The notes under the pieces: model-generated | Seen by the model: the letters and a program-made list of their open reading frames with translations, nothing else | Database searches by the model: none | Told to the model about the DNA's origin: nothing | Program-made: the position numbers and the translations under genes | In this document: positions 9,207-18,508 of the stretch, piece after piece | Numbering within the stretch: position 1 is the first letter of the stretch | Layout: every line of letters begins with the position of its first letter | DNA from: Nitrososphaerota archaeon | GTDB taxonomy: Archaea > Thermoproteota > Nitrososphaeria > Nitrososphaerales > Nitrosopumilaceae | Assembly: GCA_016201435.1 (NCBI GenBank) | Contig: JACQCT010000014.1 | Location: 1-64,000, forward strand | Reading direction: 5' to 3' | Length of the DNA stretch: 64,000 nt

Positions 9207-9635
9207 TTTATTCAGTCTAATCTAGAGAATAACTATCTATTAGATATATGGTTTACTTTTATAGACAAACATCCCTTCGCACAATAAATTTTATTAAAAA
9301 TTTGAAGAATTTAATATTAAAAATCAAACAAGTGAAAACATATGACATATCAGATTACCGATGTATAGATTTTATTCGAACAAGAGAATTACAATTAAGA
9401 GAATCTCATAAAAGATATCACATTTTATAATTCATACCAGCACCAGGTCTGAACCAATACGACTCTGACATGATTCCATTTGACCATTATAGAAATCGTT
9501 CAGTTAGTTTAGTTCTCCATTTTAATTCAAATCTTGTTTACTTCTTCTCTAGTCAAGAAACGATTTACTATAGTTAATTAGAAAATTTTTCAATAGTGGA
9601 ACTATAGTTATAGACAATTTTTAGTTTCTTGATAT
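9207..9635. other. 429-base intergenic stretch, no supported feature
   Basis: Very AT-rich spacer between the small gene ending its promoter side at 9206 and the thrS stop at 9636. A plus-strand 60-codon frame (9248-9430) exists but has unconvincing composition and no recognisable domain. I see no tRNA, no strong hairpin and no repeat here. Confidence 0.5.
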
Positions 9636-11483
9636 TTAGACCATAATTTGCGGTCGTTTTGAAAGATGCTTGTTCATATTTAATCTCATAACCGGTTTTC
9701 CTAGAGTTTCTTCTTTTATTGATTTTATCAATTCATCTACTGAAAGAATCTTTGCTTCAGCAGATTTCCTATCTCTTACACCTATTTTCTCAGCATTTAC
9801 CTCTTTTTCGCCAATAACAATGATGTATCTTATCCATTCTGTTTCTGCATCACGGATGCTTTTTCCAACGCTTTCGTTTCTATCATCAACATCCACTCGT
9901 ATATCATTTGTTGATATTTTTTCTGCTAGTTTTTCACAATGATTAAGAAATTCTGGCTTTACAGGAATAAGTCTAACTTGGGTTGGTGCAAGCCATAAAG
10001 GAAATTGTGGTTTTCTTCCTTCAGTGGTGTCTTTTGCTGCTTTTTCAAGTAGTGCATAAATTACTCTTTCAATGGCACCGCTTGGAGAGTTATGCAGTAT
10101 TATTGGATTTAGTGGCTTGTTGTTTTCATCAATAAATTCGATGTTGTATCGTTTACCGTTTTCAACGTCGATTTGATCTGTAGATAGAGCTGATGCTTTT
10201 CCCATACTGTCTACATAATTAAATTCCCATTTTAGTACAAAATAGAAAAATCGCTCTTTCCACATTTCGACTAGTACCGGTTTTCCAATTTTTTGTACTA
10301 GCTCTTCAATCAAAGATTTGTTTTCGTTGTAAAATTCTTCAGTAAATCTGATTGCCATTTCAAGATCAGCCTCTTCCATCCCTACACCTGTGATAACTTC
10401 TCTTGATAGATCAAATCTTTTTCTGAATTCTTCTTTGGCTTGTTCCATATCTTTGCACATGGCATGACAATCTGGCATTGTAAAAGCACGCAGTCTTCGT
10501 AGACCTACTAGTTCTCCTGATTGCTCTTTTCTGAAACTATATCGTGTCAATTCGTATAGTTTTAGTGGCATGTTTTTGTATGATAGTTGAAAGTCTTTTG
10601 CCATTAAAAATTGGCCAAAACAAGCTGCAAATCGTAAAAAGAGTTGTTTTCCCTCAGAATTGATATTATACTGTCTTGCTGGAAATCTGTGAAAATAGCT
10701 CTCCATACTGGGATGATGAGAGTCATACATTATCGGTGTCTCAACTTCTAATCCTCCATATTCCATTACTTTGTCTGTGACATATCGCTCTAACAGTGAT
10801 TTCATCAATCTACCGTTTGGGAAAAATCTCATATTTCCAGAATCTGACGCGGGTTCATAATCAGCTATTGCCATCTTTTTCATCAATCTAACATGTGGTG
10901 GAGGTTCGTCAACAGATCTTTTCTTGGCAGTCTCATATTTTGCTAACACTTCAAGACTTGGATGTTTTGCAAAATTAAATTCCTCAACTTTATTCATTTT
11001 TCCATCAGTTGACATGATATACCAATATGATTGGATTTTTGATTCTGCCTTGACAGCATCTGAAGTAGAATCCTTATCATCGGCAGTAATTGTTTTAGAG
11101 TTTTCTGCCAAAGGATGACCTTTGACTTGAATTTTGTATGATTTTGTCCACCCAAATGGCGCTCTTGAGATTTCAAGATCCTGGGCAAGCGATTCCATTT
11201 CTTTTAAAATTGATAACGCAGTACTAGGAGAGGCAAGTTTTGAGCTAAGATGCGCGTATGGATATAATAATAATTTTTTACATCCTACTTTTTTCATTGA
11301 TTCTGTAATTTCAGACATTGCTTTTTTTGCAACAACGGAGTTATCTCCGTCTTCAATTGCTACAAATGCTACTACAACCTCGTCTATTTTTTTGGAAGAA
11401 GGTTCAATTTCTTCAGCTGACTTTATCTCCTTTTTTACAGGTGTAAATTCAATACTATCGCAATGAAGTTGCAATATGCGCAT
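9636..11483 (-). CDS. thrS: Threonyl-tRNA synthetase, archaeal type
   Basis: Class II aminoacyl-tRNA synthetase charging tRNA-Thr. The N-terminal 150 residues (MRILQLHCDSIEF..., KKLLLYPYAHLSS) match the archaeal D-Tyr-deacylase-like editing domain that removes misacylated serine, rather than the bacterial N2 domain. The catalytic core shows FLRFAACFGQF (zinc Cys), motif 2 TRYSFRKEQSGEL, the zinc-ligand region MPDCHAMC, and motif 3 near HNSPSGAIERV. The C-terminal anticodon-binding domain (LAPTQVRLIPV...) is intact. Length 615 is normal for the archaeal form. It is transcribed away from tRNA-Val, which lies about 50 bases upstream on the same strand. Confidence 0.96.
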   Translation of the reverse strand: MRILQLHCDSIEFTPVKKEIKSAEEIEPSSKKIDEVVVAFVAIEDGDNSVVAKKAMSEITESMKKVGCKKLLLYPYAHLSSKLASPSTALSILKEMESLAQDLEISRAPFGWTKSYKIQVKGHPLAENSKTITADDKDSTSDAVKAESKIQSYWYIMSTDGKMNKVEEFNFAKHPSLEVLAKYETAKKRSVDEPPPHVRLMKKMAIADYEPASDSGNMRFFPNGRLMKSLLERYVTDKVMEYGGLEVETPIMYDSHHPSMESYFHRFPARQYNINSEGKQLFLRFAACFGQFLMAKDFQLSYKNMPLKLYELTRYSFRKEQSGELVGLRRLRAFTMPDCHAMCKDMEQAKEEFRKRFDLSREVITGVGMEEADLEMAIRFTEEFYNENKSLIEELVQKIGKPVLVEMWKERFFYFVLKWEFNYVDSMGKASALSTDQIDVENGKRYNIEFIDENNKPLNPIILHNSPSGAIERVIYALLEKAAKDTTEGRKPQFPLWLAPTQVRLIPVKPEFLNHCEKLAEKISTNDIRVDVDDRNESVGKSIRDAETEWIRYIIVIGEKEVNAEKIGVRDRKSAEAKILSVDELIKSIKEETLGKPVMRLNMNKHLSKRPQIMV

Positions 11484-11534
11484 GTTTTGATTCTTTTTTT
11501 GTTATCGACTTAAATGTTATGAAAATATTAAAAA

Positions 11535-11607
11535 TGGATCGGAAGGGATTTGAACCCCTGACCACCGCAGTGTGAGTGCGGTATCCTACCAGCTAGACCA
11601 CCGATCC
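11535..11607 (-). tRNA. tRNA-Val (CAC anticodon)
   Basis: On the minus strand the sequence folds into a complete cloverleaf: 7-bp acceptor GGATCGG/CCGATCC with discriminator A, D-arm with GGTCTAGCTGGTAGGATACC character, anticodon stem CCGCA/TGCGG with loop CTCACAC (anticodon CAC, reading GUG), and TTCAAAT T-loop. 73 bases, no intron, CCA not encoded. A TATA-like CTAAATAAT lies about 25 bases upstream (around 11630) and a short T run (TTTTT) follows the 3' end. Confidence 0.96.
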
Positions 11608-11679
11608 GAGATAACCTAGGAACGAGTATTATTTAGTTGTTGAAAACAGTCAATTCGTCCAATTGATTTTTTATTTTGA

Positions 11680-12261
11680 TTAGTCATTTAGTTTTAACAA
11701 TATTTTGGCCACATTAGCACCAATCTTTTTGACTTGATCCTCTTGTTTTTTGTCTTTTAATGTACCATCTTCATTGAATGCCTCATGAGCTTTTGCTATT
11801 GCTATTTGATCTGGCATAACAATGACTCCAATGTTTCCAAGTATAGACCTTACATGGACTAGTCCTCTAAGACCTCCTAGTCCTCCTGGAGAAGCACTCA
11901 TTATTCCTGCAACCTTATTTTTAAAACATGCCAGAGGGATTTCACCTTCGGACTGACGCGATGCCCAATCAATTGTATTTTTAAAAACAGCTGAGATAGA
12001 GCTATTATACTCTGGTGAAGAGATAAGAAATCCTTGGTGTGTCAACATAAGATCCTTGAGCTTACGTACATTAGAAGGAAGCCCGTCTTTTTGCTCCAAA
12101 TCTCCATCATAGATTGGCATTGGAAAATCCCGGAGATCAATTACTGTGACATCTGCACCTGCCCCTGTTGCTCCAGTAGAAGCTATTTTGACTAGTTTTT
12201 TATTATATGAATCAGTTCTAGTGCTTCCTGCAAATGCAAGAATTTTTGGTTTTGTCAACAT
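11680..12261 (-). CDS. NADPH-dependent FMN reductase family protein
   Basis: Flavodoxin-like NAD(P)H:FMN reductase (SsuE/ArsH/azoreductase superfamily). Residues 8-20 (AFAGSTRTDSYNKKL) form the FMN phosphate-binding loop, and SPEYNSSISAVFKNTIDW near 83-100 is the second flavin-contacting signature of the family. The region around MSASPGGLGGLRG is the third conserved loop. 193 residues is typical. Possible roles are flavin reduction for monooxygenases or quinone/stress detoxification; substrate cannot be told from sequence. The gene is divergent from the hypothetical gene at 12307, with a 45-base shared promoter region. Confidence 0.88.
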   Translation of the reverse strand: MLTKPKILAFAGSTRTDSYNKKLVKIASTGATGAGADVTVIDLRDFPMPIYDGDLEQKDGLPSNVRKLKDLMLTHQGFLISSPEYNSSISAVFKNTIDWASRQSEGEIPLACFKNKVAGIMSASPGGLGGLRGLVHVRSILGNIGVIVMPDQIAIAKAHEAFNEDGTLKDKKQEDQVKKIGANVAKILLKLND

Positions 12262-12306
12262 TAAATCAATTTTGACTTATATTGTTCTAAGTTTGATATA
12301 AAAGAG

Positions 12307-12708
12307 ATGGCTTTGGAAGCTCATCAAAGATTACTAAATTCATTAGCAAAATCTATGGAAGATGTTGGAATAACTATTACGCATTTGGATATTGATGGAA
12401 CCCCAGAGTATTTTGATGAAAAGTATAGAAAATTACCTGCTCCAAAAGAAAGAGATGGATGCAAACCAGACTTGGAAGGAATGAAAGGAGTTTTGAGGTA
12501 TCTGGGTGAGGCAAAAATTAAGATCAAAGATGACAAAAATCTTATTTCCCAGTTCAGGGCATTTACCAGTCTAGAAATGAATGGTAAGGAAATCCCACTT
12601 CATGTTGCAGTACCCAAACCTCTTAAAAAAGAACTGGAAAAAAAGTTGTACAAACTAGATCTTTATAAAAAGTACAAAAATGGTATGATCAAGATCTGGG
12701 CAGAATAA
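12307..12708 (+). CDS. Hypothetical protein, 133 residues
   Basis: Not recognised. A soluble, lysine-rich alpha/beta protein (MALEAHQRLLNSLAKSMEDVGITITHLDIDG...). The segment TPEYFDEKYRKLPAP and the C-terminal helices KPLKKELEKKLYKLDLYKKYKNG are the most distinctive. No cysteine clusters, membrane segments or catalytic motif seen. It starts at an ATG about 45 bases from the divergent FMN reductase and is probably a monocistronic gene, with the NRAMP gene following after a separate promoter. Confidence 0.65.
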   Translation: MALEAHQRLLNSLAKSMEDVGITITHLDIDGTPEYFDEKYRKLPAPKERDGCKPDLEGMKGVLRYLGEAKIKIKDDKNLISQFRAFTSLEMNGKEIPLHVAVPKPLKKELEKKLYKLDLYKKYKNGMIKIWAE

Positions 12709-12754
12709 TTACCTATATTCATACTCGAATCCTAGTAATATTCAGACGTTACAA

Positions 12755-12798
12755 GTTAGACTAAGCTAAATTATGTAGTCTAAGCTAAATTTTATATG
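12755..12798 (+). promoter_or_regulatory. Two DtxR-like operator copies plus TATA box for the NRAMP gene
   Basis: Two copies of a TTAGnCTAAGCTAA motif lie in tandem: GTTAGACTAAGCTAAATTA at 12755-12773 and TAGTCTAAGCTAAATT at 12776-12791, 21 bases apart (about two helical turns). They resemble the TTAGGTTAGCCTAACC class bound by DtxR/MntR/IdeR-type metal repressors. TATA box TTTATATG follows at 12791-12798, placing the second copy over the BRE. A closely similar element occurs before the ZIP transporter. Repression of metal uptake is inference. Confidence 0.65.
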
Positions 12799-12840
12799 TA
12801 CCATCATTACAAGCTCAAACAGTTTTTGAGATGATGTATT

Positions 12841-14082
12841 TTGGGAATAAATCAGGGTATTAACAAAAAAACCATTGCCAAGTTCATTGCATTTTCTGGC
12901 CCTGCATTAATTGTCAGTATAGGGTACATGGACCCTGGAAACTATGGTACAGACATTGCTGGCGGTGCGTCTTTTGGGTACGGTTTGCTATGGGTTGTCT
13001 GGTTATCCAGCATAATGGCCATGCTAATACAATATTTGTCAGGCAAAATTGGAATTGCAACAGAGCATTCCTTGTCAGAAATCATTCGTGATAAGCTACA
13101 AAAGAAAATGTATGTCATTCCTTATTGGCTGAGCGCAGAAATAGTAGCAGCAGCGACTGATCTTGCAGAATATCTTGGAACCGTAGTTGCACTAAATTTG
13201 TTATTTGGAGTTCCGCTAATTTATGCGGCTATATTTGGTGCAGTGGATGTAATCATTATTTTGGGATTGACATCGAGTCGACTCCGTCTACTTGAACAAA
13301 TGTTTTTACTTTTTGTTTCAGTCATAAGCTTTGGTTACTTTTATGAGATATTTATCGCAAAACCTGATTTTTCTTCAATTGTTTATCATTCTTTGATTCC
13401 TTCAATAGCCAATTCCCATGCATTATTTGTCGCAGTTGGAATAATTGGTGCAACTGTGATGCCACATCTAGTTTTCTTGCATTCCTCACTTACTAAAGAC
13501 AGAGCCCAAGGCAAATCACTTGAAGAACGAAAGAAGATGAGAAAACATCACCTTGTTGAGACGATAATACTGCTTTCCATGGCAGGCATGATTAATGCTG
13601 CAATCCTGATAATGGCCGCTGTTGCGTTTAATCCAGAAAATTCACAAATTCAATCAATATCAGAAGCTTACAAGACACTTGTTCCATTATTTGGTGTTGC
13701 CGCAGGGGTAATTTTTCTAGTTACTCTTCTTTCATCTGGCATTGCCTCATCTGTTGCGGGAACTCTTGCAGGTCAGGTAATAATGGAGGGATTGCTTGGG
13801 AAAAAAGTCAACGTTTGGCTAAGAAGAATAGTTACCAGATTTGTAAACGTAATTCCAACTACAATTGCAATTTTTCTAGGCTTTGATCCTTTGCACATAC
13901 TGGTGTATAGTCAAGTTATTCTTAGTTTGTTGACACCATTACCTATCATACCACTTGTAATCCTTACAAGAAATAAAAAATTGATGGGTGAGTTTGTGAA
14001 CAGAAAAATAACAACAATTGTCGCGTCAATTTTTGTAGGAATAATCGTATCGTTTAATTCTTACATGTTATTGAGTTTATGA
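12841..14082 (+). CDS. mntH: NRAMP-family Mn2+/Fe2+ transporter
   Basis: Proton-coupled divalent metal importer of the NRAMP/MntH family in the cytoplasmic membrane. TM1 carries the metal-binding DPGN (residues 31-34, in IGYMDPGNYGTDI) and TM6 carries the MPH of the ATVMPH motif (207-209), whose Met selects transition metals over calcium. About eleven hydrophobic segments; 413 residues is normal. Start is TTG with a roughly 20-base leader from the predicted TATA box. An overlapping out-of-frame ATG at 12831 encodes only ten codons and is not in frame. The tandem metal-regulator-like operator upstream points to control by cellular manganese or iron. Confidence 0.93.
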   Translation: MGINQGINKKTIAKFIAFSGPALIVSIGYMDPGNYGTDIAGGASFGYGLLWVVWLSSIMAMLIQYLSGKIGIATEHSLSEIIRDKLQKKMYVIPYWLSAEIVAAATDLAEYLGTVVALNLLFGVPLIYAAIFGAVDVIIILGLTSSRLRLLEQMFLLFVSVISFGYFYEIFIAKPDFSSIVYHSLIPSIANSHALFVAVGIIGATVMPHLVFLHSSLTKDRAQGKSLEERKKMRKHHLVETIILLSMAGMINAAILIMAAVAFNPENSQIQSISEAYKTLVPLFGVAAGVIFLVTLLSSGIASSVAGTLAGQVIMEGLLGKKVNVWLRRIVTRFVNVIPTTIAIFLGFDPLHILVYSQVILSLLTPLPIIPLVILTRNKKLMGEFVNRKITTIVASIFVGIIVSFNSYMLLSL

Positions 14083-14100
14083 TAAATATTCATTGTCGGT

Positions 14101-17100
14101 TTACTGCGAAGTCTGATTCAGTTCATTAGATTCTATTGCATTGGCTTGCTCAGCAAGACCATCTCGTAAAATTTTTCTTTGTCTTTCATATTCATTACTT
14201 TCTAATATCTTGACTGCCTTACTTGCTTGACCATTGTTAACAAGTTCAAGTGCAGCGGTTTCTATCTCTACGAGATCATGATTTGCTTTATCCATAACTA
14301 AAAAGAACGCCTTATCTTTTTTGTCTGCATTTTTAATAGCCTTTTTTAATAATTTATCTGATGCTGGCTCTAGAATTCTGTATCTTTGTTCCCACTTTTT
14401 ATCACCGGTAAAAGCATAATTCCGTGCAGCTTGTGCTAACGCTTCTTCATAATACCTCATAAGTTGAATATTGTATGGCTCATCACCAATGTGTGGATTT
14501 ATTCTGACTTCGGAATTTTCTGTTGGATTCATTGGTAACAAGATAGTAAATGTAGTAGGATTATTTTTCACAGTTATGCTACCGCCATGTTGTTCTACTA
14601 TATTTTTGGAGCTTACTAGCCCCAATCCAGTACCAGTCTGTTTAGTTGTAAACAAGGGATCAAATATCTTAGAAAGAATTTCATCTGGGATTCCCGGTCC
14701 TGAATTTTCAATTGAAATGCATGAATTGTCTTTGTCATCTGTTATCTTTATGGTAATTTCTCCCTTGTCACCCATAGCTTGAACTGCATTTGTTATTATA
14801 TTGATAAAGACTATCTCGAGTTTCTTTGAATCACATGTTATTTTGAGATCGTTTTGTGGCAAGTTAATCTTGACATTAACTGGTTTTGTTATTTTGTCAG
14901 AAAGTCCCTTTATAATTTCAACTAGAGAATGACTACCCAATTCAAGTGGTTTTATCCTAACAAAGTCAAGTACATCTTCAATCTGGTGGGACATTCGTGA
15001 GATAGCTCTTTCAATTATGTCATATTTTTTTAGAATGCTTTCATCAAGCACAACATTTTTGGATTTTAATTTTAATATCGCAAAAGTATTCATAATGATG
15101 GATAATGGATTTCTCAAATCATGACCTAGACGTGATGCAGTTTCACCTATTGCTATCAATCTGCTATTTTTAGCTTTTTCTTCTGAGATAGTTATCTGTT
15201 TTTCTTTTTCATGTAATATCTTCCTTGTATTATACAGATCACTAATGTCCTTGATTGTAAAAACTCCTTCTGTTAACTTGCCATTTTCGTCGAATCTTCC
15301 ATTAGCACTAATTAGGCATGGAAAATTACTTCCGTCTCTTTTTTTTATCCAAATTTCATTATCACGTATTTTTCCATTAGCAATAAATGATGAAAATAAA
15401 CTCATTGCATTTTCAATACTTTTATCTGCGACATAATTAAATATAGATTTTCCAATTAATTCTTCTCTTGTGTAACCCAAAATTGCTGCATGCGTCTTGT
15501 TACAATTAAGAACTATTCCTTCTGGGTTCACTGTACTAAGGAGATCGGGATTTTCATTATACAAATCTTCTAATTCTTTTTTCGCAGAATATGTCTCTGT
15601 CATATCTTTTATCACGCTATTACTTCCTATTCTCTTACCATTCTCATCGTATAGATTGGTTGCACTAATCAAAGCTGGAAAAATACTTCCATCTTTTCTT
15701 TTAAGCCAAATCTCTCTATTTGTTACAAGTCCTGTCTTTTTCCATGTTTCAAACGAATCATGTATGGCAGCAAGGTGTGATTTATCAACATGGTCAAATA
15801 TCGATGTTCCTATAATTTCTTCCCTTGAGTATCCAAGACTACGCGCATAAACTTTGTTACAATCCAGTATTACTCCTTCATCATTTATAGTACGACAAAG
15901 GTCTGGCATTTCATCGTATAGAGTTCTAAACTTATTTTCAGCTAATTTGAGATTCTGTATTGATTTTTTAGTTATATTCATCAATCTACTAAAAGTTACA
16001 TAAAGTTTTGAAATTTCATTATTTTCATTTATGCTGGAATCAAAGTTTTTTATTAAGTTAATTACACCATTTTCATCTATAGCATTTTCCATAGTTTTTG
16101 TAAGTTCCTTAATTGGATTTAGCAAGTTATTAGCAAATAATATTGATGTCATACATATGACAGCAACAATTAAACCAATAGAAGATAATAACATGATCTG
16201 AAGTTTATGAATGTCGCTATATGCATCATCTTTATTGATTTGAGTAACATAGCTCCAATTTGTTCCCTTTACAGAAGTCACTGAGCCTATAACAAAATTT
16301 CCTACATAGTTATTGAAACCATTCACATTCCACACTGTTCCGTGGTTGTCACTTTCTTGATAAGCGTGAAATTCTTTTGAATTTAATCCATTAGCGCGTA
16401 GTTCTAGCTCTGCTCTCTTCGCCATTAAATTTGAGTCTAAAGCTTCTTTAACAAAGGCCGGTTTTGAGATAAAATACCCATCAGAATTAATAAGAAATCC
16501 ATCGATGCTAGTAAACTTACTGCTTATAGAGGCCTTCGTGTCCATTTTAAAAACATTGACACGTGCAGAGAGAACACCTTCTAACCCTACCTCGCCTGCA
16601 ATGGGGACCGATATTAATAATGTTGGAACTCCTTGTTCATACTTTCCGTATTCATTTTTTATAATCTCTGCGGATGCATAGATATCGCTCATGCCTATTT
16701 TTTTTGCAATGGCATCTTGAAAATACTTTTCATCATTAAAAGAAATTTTTGGTGGAGTTATACCTGTATAAAATATAACATAACCTGTTTTGGGATTGTT
16801 AATTATAATTTCGTCTAGCCAGTTATAATTATGAAAAGCAATGTTAAGTTGTTTTTCTAGACTTAATCGTGCTGCAAAAAGCTCTTCATTTCCAATGTTA
16901 GGATCAAGCAATTGCTTAGTTGCTGTAATAATCTCTTGATTGTTTGCTATACTTTGTATGTTGTTCTTTCTTTCTTCGATCCACATTCCAACATTGTTGG
17001 CACCATTTTCTGAACTAGAAATCATTTCGTCTTTTAGGATTTTTTCTTGGGTAGAGATTTTATCAATATACAGATAGCTGGTTATGATTATAATTGGAAT

Positions 17101-17163
17101 AAGACTTAGAACCAAAATTAAAAAAATTAATTTATTGTGATAACTAGAAAATAGTTTAACCAT
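14101..17163 (-). CDS. Membrane histidine kinase, dCache-HAMP-PAS-PAS-HisKA-HATPase with C-terminal helical domain
   Basis: A 1020-residue sensor kinase. Order: TM1 (about 11-31); extracytoplasmic dCache-like sensor (about 35-315, with the FFHNYNWLDEIIINN / IFYTG / DEKYFQDA signature style); TM2 (about 324-346); HAMP (about 347-395); two PAS domains (about 412-530 and 530-650, each with GYSREEI/GYTREEL and KRDGS motifs); HisKA with phospho-acceptor His681 in GHDLRNPLS; HATPase with N-box NIITNAVQAM, G1 NSGPGIP and G2 GTGLGL near 843. A further roughly 130-residue helical region after the ATPase resembles a four-helix sensing bundle. Its start overlaps the stop of the substrate-binding protein gene by 8 bases, so it is the last gene of a seven-gene operon. 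Ligand unknown. Confidence 0.88.
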   Translation of the reverse strand: MVKLFSSYHNKLIFLILVLSLIPIIIITSYLYIDKISTQEKILKDEMISSSENGANNVGMWIEERKNNIQSIANNQEIITATKQLLDPNIGNEELFAARLSLEKQLNIAFHNYNWLDEIIINNPKTGYVIFYTGITPPKISFNDEKYFQDAIAKKIGMSDIYASAEIIKNEYGKYEQGVPTLLISVPIAGEVGLEGVLSARVNVFKMDTKASISSKFTSIDGFLINSDGYFISKPAFVKEALDSNLMAKRAELELRANGLNSKEFHAYQESDNHGTVWNVNGFNNYVGNFVIGSVTSVKGTNWSYVTQINKDDAYSDIHKLQIMLLSSIGLIVAVICMTSILFANNLLNPIKELTKTMENAIDENGVINLIKNFDSSINENNEISKLYVTFSRLMNITKKSIQNLKLAENKFRTLYDEMPDLCRTINDEGVILDCNKVYARSLGYSREEIIGTSIFDHVDKSHLAAIHDSFETWKKTGLVTNREIWLKRKDGSIFPALISATNLYDENGKRIGSNSVIKDMTETYSAKKELEDLYNENPDLLSTVNPEGIVLNCNKTHAAILGYTREELIGKSIFNYVADKSIENAMSLFSSFIANGKIRDNEIWIKKRDGSNFPCLISANGRFDENGKLTEGVFTIKDISDLYNTRKILHEKEKQITISEEKAKNSRLIAIGETASRLGHDLRNPLSIIMNTFAILKLKSKNVVLDESILKKYDIIERAISRMSHQIEDVLDFVRIKPLELGSHSLVEIIKGLSDKITKPVNVKINLPQNDLKITCDSKKLEIVFINIITNAVQAMGDKGEITIKITDDKDNSCISIENSGPGIPDEILSKIFDPLFTTKQTGTGLGLVSSKNIVEQHGGSITVKNNPTTFTILLPMNPTENSEVRINPHIGDEPYNIQLMRYYEEALAQAARNYAFTGDKKWEQRYRILEPASDKLLKKAIKNADKKDKAFFLVMDKANHDLVEIETAALELVNNGQASKAVKILESNEYERQRKILRDGLAEQANAIESNELNQTSQ

Positions 17164-18508
17164 TTTTCTTCTCCATGGAAATCAATGCATTTGATTCGTT
17201 TGCCCAATTGTTGTGCCACCCATGATAAAGATTAGCAAGAAATGCATTCCATTCTTCCTTTGATTTATAATCAGGGTATGGGACAGGCATGATTGGTGCC
17301 TCTGAACTTGCAACTATCTCAAATTGACCATTACCAAGTATTTTTCCAATCCTAACTGTCTTTGACAGATGTTGAGTTACTGGGTCTACACCTACAATTC
17401 CTTCTGGTGCAGCAAATGTCAGCCCTTTTGCAGTCTCACGAATCTTATTAACATCATCTGATTGCGCAATCTTAGCTGCCTTGGCAAAAATATATACTCC
17501 TATGTATGCTGCTTCCATAGGATCGCTTGTAACACGCTGTTCACCATATTTGTGTTTAAAATTTTCAACAAAGACTTTATTCTCTGGAATATCAAGACTT
17601 TGGAAATAATTCCAAGCTGCATAATCACCTTTCATGTCATTTGCATTTAAATGCGTAATTTCATTTTCACCAATACTAAATGAAATGGTTGGAATATCTT
17701 GGGGTGTAATGCCATTTTTTCTAAGTTCAGTAAAGAACCAGATATTGCTATCACCATTAATGGTATTTAGAATAACATCAGGTTGTGTTTGTTTGATCTT
17801 TTCTATTACATCGCTAAAATCCTTACTTCCAAGTATTTTATACTCTTCTCCAACAACCTCACCACCAAGCTCCTTTATTCGTTCAGTCATAATGGCATTT
17901 GCACTTTGAGGAAATACATAATCTGAACCAACAAGGAAAAACTTCTTACCTATATTTTTAAAGGCCCACTCAACTGCAGGTATGACTTGTTGATTTGGTG
18001 CAGCACCGGTGTAAATGATATTTGGTGATTCTTCTAGTCCTTCATACTGAACTGGATAGAAAAGTAAATTATCATATTTTTCAAATACCGGTTCCATGGT
18101 TTTTCGACTTGCGGATGTCCATCCTCCAAAAACTGCACTCACGTGTTCTTTTGTTATAAGACGCTCTGCCTCACTAGCAAATACATTCCAGTTGGACTGT
18201 CCATCTACTACTATTGGTTGAATCTTTCTTCCTAAAATTCCACCTTTTTCATTAATTTCATCAACTGCCAAAAGTGTAGCATCAACGACTGGTGTCTCAC
18301 TGATAGCCATCGTACCAGAAAGAGAGTGAAGTATGCCCATTTTTATAGGATGTTTATCATCTAATGGAACGCTTACAGATTTAGAGCTCAGTTCTTCATA
18401 GGATCCAATTTGTTGCATCGCTTGCGGTGTTAGAAGTGAATAACATAGAAAAAATACTGCAACTATACTAACAGTACCAAGACCACACCAGACTTTATTT
18501 ATTCTCAA
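17156..18508 (-). CDS. UrtA-like urea/amide substrate-binding protein, membrane-anchored
   Basis: Type-1 periplasmic binding protein of the urea/short-chain amide class (UrtA/AmiC/FmdD relatives). An N-terminal hydrophobic segment (about 8-27) acts as anchor or signal. The binding fold begins KMGILHSLSGTMAISE, followed by INEKGGILGR, FGGWTSASRK, FYPVQYEG and WAFKNIGKKFFLVGSDY, all close to UrtA landmarks. In ABC systems such proteins deliver urea or amides to permeases, but no permease or ATPase gene is nearby. Instead it sits between two histidine kinase genes, overlapping each (4 bases and 8 bases), which suggests that it presents its ligand to a kinase. Ligand identity is inferred from family resemblance only. 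Confidence 0.85.
   Translation of the reverse strand: MRINKVWCGLGTVSIVAVFFLCYSLLTPQAMQQIGSYEELSSKSVSVPLDDKHPIKMGILHSLSGTMAISETPVVDATLLAVDEINEKGGILGRKIQPIVVDGQSNWNVFASEAERLITKEHVSAVFGGWTSASRKTMEPVFEKYDNLLFYPVQYEGLEESPNIIYTGAAPNQQVIPAVEWAFKNIGKKFFLVGSDYVFPQSANAIMTERIKELGGEVVGEEYKILGSKDFSDVIEKIKQTQPDVILNTINGDSNIWFFTELRKNGITPQDIPTISFSIGENEITHLNANDMKGDYAAWNYFQSLDIPENKVFVENFKHKYGEQRVTSDPMEAAYIGVYIFAKAAKIAQSDDVNKIRETAKGLTFAAPEGIVGVDPVTQHLSKTVRIGKILGNGQFEIVASSEAPIMPVPYPDYKSKEEWNAFLANLYHGWHNNWANESNALISMEKKNG

Noticed and set aside
9248-9430. Plus-strand 60-codon frame in the gap before thrS
   Set aside because: Composition is AT-driven (Ile, Lys, Tyr, Arg), there is no recognisable domain or convincing promoter spacing, and the frame length is expected by chance here.
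12831-12863. Ten-codon frame MMYFGNKSGY overlapping the NRAMP start
   Set aside because: Could be a leader peptide, but there is no ribosome-binding site or attenuator-like hairpin and it is short enough to be chance.
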